From NCBI GenBank assembly GCA_002749535.1, contig MZZL01000405.1:1395748-1459747 (forward strand): DNA of 64,000 nt. The letters are read 5' to 3'. Every line of letters starts with the position of its first letter. Within the stretch, counting starts at the first letter, position 1. The translations under genes and the position numbers were made by a program. Under the pieces are notes generated by a model. The model had not been told where the DNA came from. It saw nothing but the letters and a program-made list of their open reading frames with translations, and did not search any database. This DNA is from Apophysomyces variabilis (Eukaryota > Mucoromycota > Mucoromycetes > Mucorales > Mucoraceae). Positions 19,824 through 32,938 of the stretch are shown in pieces.

Positions 19824-21574
19824 CTCAAACACTTTTTCTCTTTGCTAATTTTATCAGATTTTTGCCCCAAAAGCAGGCTAGTCTTTCAAAGTTTTGGTAA
19901 CGGTTTCCCGCAAACCGGTCGGCTCTATCACAATTCGAAGGTACACAGAAATCACACATTGATCGCTCTCTACGAACCGAGATGGACAGGACAAGCGATG
20001 ACCCCAGGACAATTCGCTTCCAAACCGGCAGAATAATGCTACGGAAAACCTCCTTTCAAACCTATTCACTCACTACTCACTCTTATCTGGCGAACAATAA
20101 TGCTTCGTAGGATCTTTTGGATTTGATACTATGAATATAAACTCGGTGTGCACACTTTGCTTTGGATCGGCCTTTCTAAGATTGAGGAAGATAGACATGC
20201 TGTGCGGATCAAGGCAATCGCCGTTTGGATCTAACGTAAGATTCCTGCAAATTATGGCTATTAGCTGATACTGTATTGCATAAACTCTTACCATTCAAAG
20301 CCGCCTACGTCAAAAGCATCGCTGGATACTTTTCTTATCACCCTATCCCAATTCCAGATAGTCCAATGATAAGTACGGGAATCCACAACTTCTCGATCAG
20401 TCCTGGGTAGTTTGTTCAAAACTGCATTGTCCACTACAGCGATTTTAGCGAAAATACAAATATTCTAATACTCGTCTCGCTCTGTCCTCTTACAGTAACT
20501 TTTAGATTTCTTCTGTTTCTGTTGTTCTGTTGCTTTAATCGGGATACCGGGTTGACAAAGATAAAGGGAAACTGCAGATGGTCCAAGTCAGAAAAGCCAT
20601 CACTGGCTCCGTCGCTTAGCTCTTCGGAAGGAGACTTTTCGTCAGCACCATCAACATCACCAACCGGCTATGTTTTACGTTCTTAGTTTGATAACATATA
20701 TCCACCCACAATGAAAATATCAGGCGCCTTACCAACATTGCCAAATCGTCAGATTCATCTCTGCTAGGCCTAATGTTTATTTCCATCACATGAAACAGTG
20801 CCCCAGGATTTTGCTCGCTGCGGACACTTTCAATCGCATTTCTGTAATCTTTTTCAGTCCATTGCTTTTCACATTCGTCATTCTCGCTTTCTCCTCTCGT
20901 CGTTATGCTAAAACGTTCAAGCCCAAAGCTTTTTTGTATCTAACAGAAATAGATTGAGTAAACTTCATGATGCTGCTTTGTTACTACCTTTTTATATAGC
21001 TGTTCATAACATGTGTAACCTTTGTCGAAGGGAAAGCAGCATACGTTATCAGGTTGCCCAGGAACATGAGCTTCAATCATTAATGGAACAGAAAGAAAGA
21101 TATCCTGTCGATTGTTATGCTTTTCAGACAGTTGCTCTTCCAAGAAGGACAGTTTTGCTTCCAGGCCTCGGCATTTTTCCGATTTGATGATTAAGCTGCG
21201 TGATAGCTGCTCAATTTTGGCTTGCTGCACTTTAAAATTGTACATGTTTTGGCTTTCCATAAGTTCTATCTTAACCTCGTTGAATTTGGCAAGGAGTGTC
21301 TCTTTGTCTTCGTGCACTATTGCGGATGCGCTTTTTATATAGTCCAGGTGCTCATTGCATTCTCTTAGCATGTCTTCTATAAGAAGCATAGTTATCTTGT
21401 AAGTTTGCTCTTGGACTGTTTTTCGGTCAATTTTCTCTTTCACTTGACTCAAGCGCCTCTTCAGGACGTCTTGTATATGTTGAACTACATGAAATGTCTA
21501 TAGCAGGTTTTGATTCATACTTGCTCATCTAGATTTGACCTGTCGCTTACCCGCCACCGTTCAGCTGAACTCAT
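19824..21574 (-). CDS. Coiled-coil protein with C-terminal MATH (TRAF-like) domain
   Basis: Minus strand. The clear exons are 21551-21574, 20988-21497 and 20733-20939, each a multiple of three. The start MSSAERWR joins TFHVVQHIQDVLKRRL and about 120 residues of helical, charged sequence typical of a coiled coil (AKIEQLSRSLIIKSEK, GLEAKLSFLEEQLSEK). An acidic linker follows near 20560-20670. The C-terminal exons give a MATH-like fold: YHWTIWNWDRV, DVGGFEWNLTLDPNGD, MSIFLNLRKADP, FIFIVSNPKD, FGSELSWGHRL and QCVISVYLRIVIEP. MATH domains bind peptides in adaptor and ubiquitin-related proteins. Exon borders around 20400-20560 and the end at 19824 are less sure. The role is unknown. Confidence 0.62.
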
Positions 21575-24500
21575 AATGATAGCGCTAAATAAGCTGTGGC
21601 GGAAAAGAGTTCTGATGTGAAAAGGGAAAAACAGAAGTTATATTAGGCATTTCGACACGAAAACGTGGATGGGGGAATTTTGCATGTAGATTGTACTCGG
21701 AAGGAGCTAGATTATAGTTTGGTCACGCATGCAAATATTGACATCAGAGCACATTGCATTCTGTTGACTCATATATTTGGCTCCTTGTCTAGAGATGCTC
21801 ATAGCGGTTAAGCAAAATGCTGAGCCCCAAAGCTTCGGTAACATATTTGTTACTGATGAATGATCCACTATGCTTTCCGGAATTCCTCCCGGGTGCCAAT
21901 CGCTGTACGCAGCTTCATTTTAGGCTTGCATTTTCCAGTCAATGTGACACTCCAATCAGCAAAGGCAATATGGGTATAAGGACTCTTTGTTTTCTCCTAT
22001 CAGTTAGTCTGGCATTGGCAAGCGCAAAAATGTGACAGAAAGATGTGCTATATTAACTCTTCCTGAACATTTCCTTGCTGCAATGTCTTTGGCTTGGCAA
22101 CTCATGTTCACCTCAGGAAAAAATGTCTTTAAGGCAAACTTTGAAATGATTGACATAAACTTTTACCTGGAAGCGACATTATAGACATCGCTAATTACAA
22201 AGATAAATTTCGATGAGTAGAGTGAAGGCCACTGTAACGTCCGTTATTGACATTGTACTTCCTGATGTACGAGTAAGCTCAACATGACTTCCTTGTGCAG
22301 AAAGTTTGCCTGATTAATTGTGTGAGACAGCAAATTCGATTCTAACAGATATCTGCCTATTACTCAATTTGTTGTAAGCTAATAGCGCTATTCGCTTCGA
22401 AAAAGATAAGAATTGCGTGGGGTGGATTGCAAGTGATGGAAAATCTTACTATTTGTAGATAGCTTAATAACATTGGAAAAGCGCTTATAAGATGGTATGA
22501 GCTAACAGAAAAAGCAGCACACATATCCAATAACAAGGAGGTTCTGCAAAATCAAGTCTCATTGAAAGTGCGGTAAGAAAATTGTAGAGCGTCATATAGA
22601 TATGCATATGCAATTCTTTGTTTTGCTGGTCTGAGCACTCTTTGCTAATGTCGCATAAATATTTTCTATTCGTTCCAATAGATACGTGGCAAACTTTTGA
22701 TATGAAAATACCCTTCTGGGATGAATATGGACTAATTGTTTAAGGGATGCATTACATGCTGCCGTTGTTAAGTTTTCCATTGAGATGCAGCATTTTCTCG
22801 ATCTTTATCGCTTATCGTGCATTTTCTTTATAAGGACACGAGCACATACCAGCTTTAACTTAATGGCAACCTTTCTTATAGAGCACATTCCTTCTTTTCA
22901 ACAAGAAGCATTCTAACCTACGGATAAAGTCAATACGGCCATTTTTAATGTCTATTATCTACGCAAATGCACGACCACCGTCGTACAATCCATACCGTAA
23001 ATGCTTGCCATACTCATTCCAACAAGGTAGGAAAATATGATCGCCCTTGCTGTATCTGACCATTCTGGGTGCAGAGCATGCACAGCATGTGGAAAAAAAA
23101 AATAACAAAGTAAGGTAGCCCTACGGTGTAACTTTAGGTTCTATTACACCTCTGCTTGTTGTCAAATAGAACATCGGATATAAAAGCATCGCCACAAACA
23201 ATATTTTACAAACGCTATAGCGGCAACAAAAAAAGTCAAAAACCGGTGCGTTTATACTCATAATGTACGAGCGTTTCATTAGCAATAAGGCGAAGAAGAC
23301 TTTCAAATTCTCTATCCAGTTTCTCCTGTTTTGGTATAATAAATATACTCTGCATTCTAGCTAAGTAATTTTGCTATGGAGCATGGCATATAGAAGTAGG
23401 GGGACACATAGATTACATAACAAAGAAGATAGGATAAAACTTGGCAATGGTAATGTGTTATCTCAAAAAGCAGAGAACGCACTAAAACTAATCATAAAAG
23501 CTAACAAGTTCTGGTACCGCCAATCGTTTTATGTTTCCTTGTCTTCCTTTTACCTCTCTCTAATAAAACTTTATAAATACCTTTGCCATAATTAACTAAG
23601 GATGGAGAATGCTTTGTTAATGGTGGGTAGCAAAGATTGGAAGCCTAATGATAGTCCTGGCGCGCTGAAGAACGCCGTGATAGACTATTGTTCGTAATGT
23701 TTTTGCAATTCCTAATTTGTATTAGACCTAGTCATAGCGAAAAAAAAGCTTTTATACTGAAATAAACCAAAAAAGGAATGAGGAGCATCACGTTACAACA
23801 AAAGCTTTCCTTCCAAAAAGTCCTTATGCTACAGATAAGATTGAAAAAAGTACCTGTCTTTATTCATATATATCAATAAAAGTGCAACTTATTGCTGTTA
23901 GTATATGACTTTTTCGAGAATGTAAGGATCATGATCTACGATACATTTGATCTCTTCTACTGTTATTTGTGGCTATTAGTTCGAAAGCCTTCTTGGCAAA
24001 CATAGGATTATATCTTCTCCGAGCCTATGCCACGTTAGATATTTTGGCCGCTGCTTCTAATAGAGCCTGCGAATTGGTCGCAGACGTCTAGGTATTTTTT
24101 GGTCATTATGCTGTCTCTGTAGTTCTCACGTCTTGTGCTCTCAGGAAATAGTTGCGTTTAAGAAAGATGTGTCCATAAAGAGAAGTAGGGAATAGATAGG
24201 TCAAAATCACGAGTATCATAAGACACGATAAAAACAGCAAACCTTTCTTACTGTGAAAGCTATAACGTTTCATATTATATTGAGAGCGAATTTTACAAGA
24301 GAACAGTAACATTTGACCTTCTTTTTGTTTGTTTTCTTATTCTTACAAACAACTGATCTTGTGCCCATTACTTCAGATGTTGTAGCCATGACAATAACCA
24401 GAAAGAAAAAGAGTAAAATCACACATCATAGATAACCTCTGACATGTGTTAGGGAGGTGTACCATGTAGTAGACATTTTTGGGCGTATAGTACAGTAACA

Positions 24501-27500
24501 ACTGTTTTCACAAGCAAAGGACTGACATAGACTTTCGGCGTCTGATATCGTAGTGCGGGTAACAGCGTTGCCTTTGAAATCCGCTTTCTCGGAGCGTGGG
24601 AAGCCGTGAAACCAGCAAAAAAAAGGTATCATTAGGTCTCAGCATTCGGCCATTCCGGGTTAATCGAGTAATTTGAATATTTCGAGCTAGTCAAAGAGTA
24701 CAGCAAACGGGAATATTCGAGAAATATGCCAATATAAGCCAAAAGAGCACAAAGAACATATTATAGAGATGTGTACAAACTAACTGAATCCCAATTTTCC
24801 ATAAACTAAAAGGGAATAAAAGTGATCTACGTCCTGTACCGTATGCCCTACCATTGCTTTTTTTTTCTTTTCTTTATCTTTCATCATTAGTTTTTTTGAA
24901 TTGATTTCTCAAGCTATAGCTAGCCCGCTTATTTTTTTTCTTTCTCCTCTTTGGAGCAAAGGGAATTGAAGCCTAAAATGTTTATTTTTGGGAAAAAGAG
25001 GCACCTAATGCGAGCGGATCGATATCGTATTCCTTTCTTGGAATTTATAGTTTCTCCTCGGTCTCCCTTCGGTCTCACAGAAAAAAAGACAGAAGCCTGG
25101 ACACTCATCCATATTTGACATAATCATGAGAAACTTTAATACAGGATTTTGCGCGCGGTCTTTTCCACCTTGACGTGACACCAATTTCCACTTAGCACTA
25201 GTCTTTTTTAGTATGACGCTTGGTTTTCTCCACCTTGACATAGCACTGTTTATGTGTCGAGAAACAACAGTGCGAGGGAAAAGAGGTAAGGATTGGGATA
25301 GAAAGACAAGACATTAGTAAGGAAGCAGGTTAATACACCACTCTTTTTCTCCAATGGAGGGATAAATTGCCCAAAAATCCTTGCATATAAGGTCAGAAAA
25401 GGAATGATTCAGTATGATTGTATCACAGCCCTTTTGTTCAAACTTGTCATTACCCATACCAAAAATGAATTTCCATAGCAAAGGGCATATTCACTAACAA
25501 ACATAAAGTCCGAAGAACGCCAAGAACGCGCGACATGGTCAACGCGCGACTTAACCTGCCACTTCCTACGCTCTGGCAGGGCGAAGTTAAGGTATTATTG
25601 GAAGTCTGCTCGGGCCGTTCCCTGGTTTTAAGCGTTGGGCATGTACTACTATCATCTCTCATTACGCAAGAAGACGAAGAAATCAGTTTCTTTCCTCTTT
25701 TGCGCTCCATGACTGATTCTGGGGAACCTTTCATGCATATTCTTAAACATGTCGCTCAGCTGCATTTTGACCTAATAACATCACAGCCGATTTACGCCGT
25801 AAACGCTTAAAGGAGCCTGTTGTCGTAATGCTTGCTCAATGAAATGCCAAGTGGCAGTAAGCAATTGAGCAGGAAACTTCACGAAAGTCTTACTGACCAT
25901 GGCTTATTATAGAAAAGAAATTTAATAACGATGGACAACATCTGCTTAAAACCAGACAGATTTTCTGTCGGCCACCATATCAAAACAGACGCATCAAAAC
26001 TATATCCAAGGCAAAAAGCATTACGAGATAGAAAGGCTGCACACGTCGCAAGAAGGTCGAATATCATATGAAATGCGACTTTTGCGAGATCTATACGGTT
26101 TTCAATTATACGAACTATGCGATGTCTGCACGACTTATATGCCATTTGTATGATTTATGTGACCTAAGGGGACCTTTTGTCCCCTAGCGAAGCTTGCTAG
26201 TCGTCAAAGCAAAATTATGGTGTAAGTGAAACCTTAGTCATCCTTAAAGCTAATTCATGCGTTGTTTTCTTTAGTACTGGTCTGTTCTCTATTCTGTATT
26301 TGTCCGGTTGCTCCATAGAATCGCAGCGTTCCTTGTTTATATCGACGAGATTGCATTTGGTCAAGTAGAGGTTTCCTTGCTCTCATATACAATTCCATGA
26401 AACAGTTGGTGACACCCTGATGATCGCTTTTCATAGTAATCCCCACCGTCTTTTGCATCCGCATTACTGATCCTTACATTAAAGCAGGTTTGTAAAATCT
26501 CAGTTGAGGCGAGCTTCAAGTACTTAAATAAGTTGTACGCGGAATCCACAGTTAACGAGAACAAAGCGTAACGTGCTTATAATAGTGGAACATTGGTAAC
26601 AACCTGGAAACAAGGGAACAGAAACAGGAACACAATTGAATTACTGATTCTCATCAAATGCTACCGTACTTGTTTAATACCCAATTAATAGACGACTACC
26701 CCTACCTGTTGAGCAAAAGCAACAACCAACCTTGTATTCAGAGGAAGATTACTACCGATTACTTGGTCTCGAATATTCTATTTGAAGTTCAAGTCAAACA
26801 AAGACATTCGGCTTGATTAGTTATTTTTTTTGTACAGACCTTCCGTACCACATGCATAACGTATCGATGGGGTTAAACTCGCTGTTGTAGTCGACAGACT
26901 GCCAGCAACTAGCCTTACTCTTGCTGCTAGCACAGTCAAACCTGGTCTTACTCTTCTGCACAACTAACGATACTTTTTAGACTAACGGAACTTCTGATTC
27001 ACCCAAGTCAAAAGACAAAGCTTGATTCAAACGCGCATCGCGCCTTGTTTAAAGATCAACGATGGCCGATGTCACAGAGAAGCAACCGAACCTGCAATTC
27101 TAACAATAATAAGGAAAAGCCTTAACCACCACACTTCCTGGCCGAGAGATACCTGGTCATCCCGCACCGCCACATAACATTTTCGACCATTCCCTCCCAT
27201 ATTTTCGGGCAAGCGGCAGGAAAAAAAAAGGTAGAGAAAACAGCTTTGATTAAAGATGACAAGGAGAATGCCTTGCCGACCTAGGAGCAGCATATGATTG
27301 ATAAACTTGGATACGAAAGGGCAGAGGATGGTTGATACAACGTCCACATCAAGTAAACAACACAAGCACACATATTATATGAAAAATGACGAGAAGTAAT
27401 TTACCTCCATCTTCTTTCTGTTCCATCCTACGTACTTCATCCCTTCGTCATGCTATGAAGAAAAGAATAAACGCCAAATAGAAATTCGTAAGACGGCAGG

Positions 27501-28234
27501 TTGAGAGAAGCCACTTGCCATATCTAAGCAGGAGTCTATAGAAAGTTGATTGATGTACCAAAATTTAGGGTATCAACAAGACCTAAATTCCTTTTTACCA
27601 ATGTTGCACAAAGCGGAATATTTTGCCATTCATGAATTACCATAGTATTGGTCCTCACAGGAAAAAGAAAAAAAGATAACCATGGTAATGCTATGGATTT
27701 ATGGAACAGAAAAAAACCCATTTGCTTCTTCACGATATTGAGACTTATTCTTTTCCTTATCTTTTCTTTTGGTTCTTGTCGTTATTTTTCTTTTCTTGTG
27801 GCAACCGACTGATTTAAGGTTTGCACGAATTTTTTTTTACATTTGACGGAGGTATATAAAGTTCAAGGAAAGTCCCAATTATGGCAAACGCTGACAAAGA
27901 AACTCCAGTTTTCCTGCTATAGTAACTATATCATCTGTCTAGAGTCGTACGATTGAGAAACAACGAGGCAAGTACGCAGAATAAAATCCACGTGGCCGGA
28001 TTTTTCTAGTCGTTTCTTTCGAATAGCCAAGGATGGATAGTATCGCTAAAATAATAACTTAAAAAATGTGCCCGTCAACGGGAAAAAAAGGAAGGGTTTT
28101 TTTTGTGTGGATGGCACCTTTTTGAAAGTCCACACACCACAACAAACCATTCATGCTGTTATAGGAGACATAATCACCTGGAAAATAGGCAAAAAATACG
28201 TTGCTTCTCTTTTTTTTTTTTTTTTTTTTTTTTG
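21575..28234. other. Gene-poor AT-rich region
   Basis: No gene could be supported. Open frames are short and unconvincing. A small minus-strand frame near 24106-24312 has a single hydrophobic segment (GLLFLSCLMILVILTYLF) but nothing else. The stretch 25490-25810 is less AT-rich than its surroundings and open on both strands, without a known domain. A minus-strand frame near 27072-27371 contains LPENMGGNGRKCYVAVRDDQ, unrecognised. The region may hold old, eroded repeats. Confidence 0.45.
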
Positions 28235-28978
28235 NNNNNNNNNNNNNNNNNNNNNNNNNNNNNNNNNNNNNNNNNNNNNNNNNNNNNNNNNNNNNNNNNN
28301 NNNNNNNNNNNNNNNNNNNNNNNNNNNNNNNNNNNNNNNNNNNNNNNNNNNNNNNNNNNNNNNNNNNNNNNNNNNNNNNNNNNNNNNNNNNNNNNNNNNN
28401 NNNNNNNNNNNNNNNNNNNNNNNNNNNNNNNNNNNNNNNNNNNNNNNNNNNNNNNNNNNNNNNNNNNNNNNNNNNNNNNNNNNNNNNNNNNNNNNNNNNN
28501 NNNNNNNNNNNNNNNNNNNNNNNNNNNNNNNNNNNNNNNNNNNNNNNNNNNNNNNNNNNNNNNNNNNNNNNNNNNNNNNNNNNNNNNNNNNNNNNNNNNN
28601 NNNNNNNNNNNNNNNNNNNNNNNNNNNNNNNNNNNNNNNNNNNNNNNNNNNNNNNNNNNNNNNNNNNNNNNNNNNNNNNNNNNNNNNNNNNNNNNNNNNN
28701 NNNNNNNNNNNNNNNNNNNNNNNNNNNNNNNNNNNNNNNNNNNNNNNNNNNNNNNNNNNNNNNNNNNNNNNNNNNNNNNNNNNNNNNNNNNNNNNNNNNN
28801 NNNNNNNNNNNNNNNNNNNNNNNNNNNNNNNNNNNNNNNNNNNNNNNNNNNNNNNNNNNNNNNNNNNNNNNNNNNNNNNNNNNNNNNNNNNNNNNNNNNN
28901 NNNNNNNNNNNNNNNNNNNNNNNNNNNNNNNNNNNNNNNNNNNNNNNNNNNNNNNNNNNNNNNNNNNNNNNNNNNNNN
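28235..28978. other. Assembly gap, 744 unknown bases
   Basis: A run of N. It is bounded on the left by about 25 T (28209-28233) and on the right by about 30 T (28979-29008). The gap most likely marks a homopolymer or repeat that broke the assembly; its true length is unknown. Open frames running through it are artefacts. Confidence 0.98.
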
Positions 28979-29008
<30 letters not shown>

Positions 29009-29009
<1 letters not shown>

Positions 29010-30831
29010 GGAAGAAGGATGTTCTTGTAATAAAAGAATTAGAAACGAAGCTTCTTAGTCAACGTCATTTGACGGGAATGTATCATTTTCACAGATGTTT
29101 TTATCTTGTCCCGTTCGTCAAATGATCAAGAATATAGAGTGGTCCAGATGGGTGAATGGCCTGATTATCAAAAAAACTATTTTGCCAAGTGTTAGAGCCA
29201 TTGTCATTTGATCTTGCTAAAATGTTTTTCTTTCATTAGATTTCCATGCGATTATCCTTTAATGCAACTAAAAGGGACATGATTCAACCAACTCGGATCA
29301 ACCTTTTTTTTCTTTGTGCAATGGAAAATCCTGTGAGACAACGAAAAAAGGTAACACACCATGGTCAGTGTGCGGTTTGTTCCCCCCGCCTCCCGAGTTG
29401 GGAGAGAATAGATATGTGTGTGTGAGAAACAAAGACTGCACAGGGGGAGGGGGGGAGGCTCAGCTAAGGTTTTCTTTCTTTCTCTTTCACTCTCCCACAG
29501 GAGATGTTGATCCCCTACTTTTTTTTTGTTCGGCCTAGACAAGTTCAAATTTTCGGGAAATAGATGGGGGTGAAAGAATAAACAAATCCCGTGCCTCTTT
29601 TTTTTCTTTTTGTGCTCTGTATGTGACAACATCTCTCCTCTGCCGCATCTGAACTTTCTAAACAATACGAATGCGTTCTATTATTCACTCTCCCTTAGCA
29701 ACCGGTCTTTTGTCATACTTCTTCACTGCTAAAGTCAAATTTAACAAACTTTCTTATCATAAAGAAAGAGGTCGGGCCGTCCTTAGTTTCTGTTTTCTTT
29801 GTTTTAGTTTTCGTCACTATAACAACAATGTGCATTTTATTTGCCGTAGCGGCGTAAGGAAAAAAGGCAAAATAAATGTAGGGTCACGCACAGACGATTT
29901 CTTGTTTTAGGCCTAAAATATGTGATTTTTCGGCTTCTTTTTGTTCTAAACTAGCGCTTACATGTGTTGTGCGTAACTTCTGACATCGAGAGAAGTAAAA
30001 ACACTCTGTTCGTCGGTGTTTTCTTTGTACTAAACGTACTCAGCTATCCTATAAAGATTTACTTGGCATATATTCTTTTGTGGCCAAAGGGTCAAGGAGA
30101 CACAACTTTATCTCCTATCAAACAATGAACATTGGTCAATTCTATCAATTATTAGTATATCACCGACTCCGACAGGATGAAATCAAACAACAAGAAAAGA
30201 AAAGCTTAGAACGCTGTTGTAAATTCTATTGTGTTCCCCTCCCCCTATCTCTTTAAGCGGAGGCTGTTTCGAGAACGACCCATGGGGCCCATGCAACGGC
30301 TACAGGGGGTTGCACCGGCGGTGTTCAAATTCATAGTCGAAGTTGGTTTTCAGTAACAGATCATAGATGACGATATATATTTTTATTTTTTTCAAGAAAC
30401 TTGTTTAAGAGTACAAAAAACATTTCATAAGTAGTAGAGAAGAAAGCAAATAGAAACAGAAGAAGAAAAGAAAATAACTGGAGGAGAGTGTTTTAGAAAA
30501 AGAAACGTATATATGCAATTTGAATGGAGGAGGAAGTGATGGACTTGCGCTTTTTTTCTTTTATATGAACAAAGAAGAAACAAAGAAAAGAAGTAAAAGG
30601 AACTGGTTTGGACAACGACAGGATAAAAGAAAAGCAATAAACAAAAGAACTACAGTTTAGAAGGCAAAAAGGATTTTGTTCATGGTATACAAAGCAGTGG
30701 GTTTGACGCGGGAAAATAAAAGTAGTGTGCTGATCATATGCATTTGTAATGAAATGAAAGGGAAAAAGAAGCAAATAAAAAGGGAATTAAAAAAGGAAGA
30801 GAAAAGAAAGAAAACAAGGTAAATAGAAAAT
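29009..30831. other. Intergenic, and 3' flank of the heat shock factor gene
   Basis: No gene seen. 29280-29660 is rich in T, CT and G runs. 30240-30320 is an unusually GC-rich patch in an AT-rich setting. From about 30400 to 30831 the plus strand is purine-rich, likely the 3' untranslated region of the minus-strand factor gene. Confidence 0.45.
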
Positions 30832-31285
30832 TTATGGCATAGAGTCCGGAATAGTCGAGTCGGATGTATTAGAAAGATGTGAATGACTTTGCGTAGTATA
30901 GGCTATAATAGCATGTATGAAATATTAGTTGACTGTCCAGACCCTACATATAATCTACACACTTACGCATGGAATGCATCCCAAATACAACGTGATTTTC
31001 CAAAGGTGTTGTGGGTGCGCTTCGATTGGTTGCAACTGCACTGAAACTCCATGAACGGGCATTAGGTGTTGGTGCTCCTGTCGCCATATCATTCTCATTT
31101 GTCAGATCACTTCCTGCCTTGTTCTCAGCTGATCCTTGTGCAGGAAAAAATAGGTTATATGATGCTGATGCAGTTTCCTGGCAGTGCATTGCCGTTGCCA
31201 CCGACGGTTGTTGATGATATGTGGGTACGCTGAATTTTGGATGATGGTGGTGAGGATGATGTTGATGTGGCTGTGGTCTTGCTTC

Positions 31286-31323
<38 letters not shown>

Positions 31324-32938
31324 GCTGCTGCTGTTGCGACGCGCTGTCACAAGTGTGGAATTTGTTCTTGATTGGTGCTGTTGCAAGTGTCGTCGTCATG
31401 TTATTGACATACGGTTCTGCAAAGGCATCAACGTATGTACAGGACGCATCGATGTACTGTGGCTCGCTTTGACGCGCTTGTCTATCCGGACAATTATACC
31501 GAAGGGCATATTCCAGCTGTTCGATCCGTTCCCTTTGAGCTTCTATCTGTGTGAATGCCTTACTCATCTTGGCTGTCAAGATCCGATGCATCTTTTCATA
31601 GTTTTGTCTCAATAAGGCGATTTCCGCTCGTAGCTCCTCTTGGCTCTTTTCTTCAGACTCGATTTTGACGTGTTCTGACGAGGTCACGGTAGGTGAGTGG
31701 GTACATTGCATCGGTTCCGGCTGCGCAAATTGATCTTGTGGACTGCCTTGTATCATGTGCAACCTGTTATGCTGATCTTCTTGAGATGGTTGTCGCTGTG
31801 ATTGTTTTGGTGATGAACGTCCTTGTATGTCAGCCGGTTGTGATGATGATTGCTCTGATGATAAAGCTGATTGTGATAGCGACCCTGCTTTCGTTGCTAC
31901 GGAGGACGTGGATGAAAGTCGCCTCCGCTGTTGTGGCGGCTCATCCTCCGACTCATCTCCGGATCCCATGCTTACGATAGTGGGTGGATCTTCTCGCATC
32001 TTGCTTCTTTTCCCTCGCGAATAACCAGGCGTTTTACGACGGATTAAAGGGAAAAGATCTCGTCGTCCCGGTAGGAAATAAGGATGGTACCATCGACATG
32101 TTTCCTTATCCCTGCTGTCCTTCGATTTACGTGCGTCTGTGTCTCTTTGAAATCCGTATATCTGCGAAAGAAAATAACTCAGAAAATCAAGACGCACCGC
32201 GCCCTCACATGTTACTCCAACTTACGTTTAGTTGTCGTACAAACGAAGCGAACTTGCAGTGCTTGAACAGACGCGGTAACACGACTTCTGTAAATTCTAA
32301 TAATGGCCGGGCGTTGGGTTAGCACAAAAGGGTGTTTTGGGGGGACATTTTCTAGCCATCAAAGATTTGGACAAAAAAATACTTACTGGGAATACAGTCG
32401 ATAATGAACATGTCAATACCATTGTGCTTACACCATCGGGCATACTTCTCCCCATCCTCCGCTTTTGCCTCCAAACTCCTATGTTGGTTTTCTGTAAGTG
32501 ATTTTGCGTGTCAAAACAATGTCTATTTCAAGCATACTGATAAAGTTTTGCTACGAAGCCTGCTATTCCACGCTCATGGTGAATCAAGTCTTCACATTCC
32601 AGATCGGGTGTTGGGTAGTTGTCTCTCATTGAATGTGGTGATGGTAATGGCCATGGTATATGTGTGGCACTTATTAACCGAGCTTTGTCCTGCGAAGAAA
32701 GTTGCATTTTTTCAACAGGAGAGCACATTGGATCAGAAGGCTGAAAAGCCATAATTGATGCAGAGGATGACTCTGGCTGAGGTGGAAATGTGTTGATCGG
32801 GAAAGCATTAAGTGATGTGGTTGCTGTGGAAGTTGTTGGTTGCGATGATACATCGGCATAGTGTGGATACCGATTTGAATGTTGTGTTGAATCAATAAAA
32901 TATTGACAGTCGTCGGATTTGATGCTTTCATCCATCAT
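30832..32938 (-). CDS. Heat shock factor family transcription factor with polyglutamine tract
   Basis: Five exons on the minus strand: 32538-32938, 32387-32478, 32226-32296, 30967-32161 and 30832-30902; 609 residues. The HSF DNA-binding domain (about residues 128-250) is spread over four exons: GIAGFVAKLYQSLEAKAEDG, KYARWCKHNGIDMFIIDCIP, KFTEVVLPRLFKHCKFASFV, RQLNIYGFQRDTD, then CRWYHPYFLPGRRDLFPLIR. The Trp-rich helix-turn-helix and the FVRQLNxYGF recognition helix are intact. A heptad coiled coil (ELRAEIALLRQNYEKMHRIL, then AFTQIEAQRERIEQLEYAL) would serve for oligomerisation. A run of about 17 Gln follows (31286-31337), then a His-rich stretch. The start ATG at 32938 is the first in frame. 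A short last exon is proposed from a clear GTAAGT donor. It may be Hsf1 or a related Skn7/Sfl-type factor. Confidence 0.9.
31286..31337 (-). repeat. CAA/CAG trinucleotide repeat encoding polyglutamine
   Basis: About 17 glutamine codons, mostly CAA with a few CAG at one end. Such tracts change length easily and are common in activation domains. Confidence 0.9.

Noticed and set aside
24106..24312. Small single-pass membrane protein on the minus strand
   Set aside because: Only one hydrophobic stretch in AT-rich DNA, where chance hydrophobic frames are common.
27072..27371. Minus-strand frame of 99 codons
   Set aside because: No recognised domain and no clear promoter or exon partners; kept only as a remark in the gene-poor region.
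28068..29125. Long open frames running through the N block
   Set aside because: They exist only because unknown bases were read as open; the flanks are poly-T, not coding.
29252..29665. Minus-strand open frame of 137 codons
   Set aside because: Low-complexity Lys/Pro/Ser reading of a T- and CT-rich spacer; no homology or splice structure.
31184..31615. Plus-strand frame with a run of leucines opposite the heat shock factor
   Set aside because: It is the antisense reading of the CAA repeat; no start context or domain.
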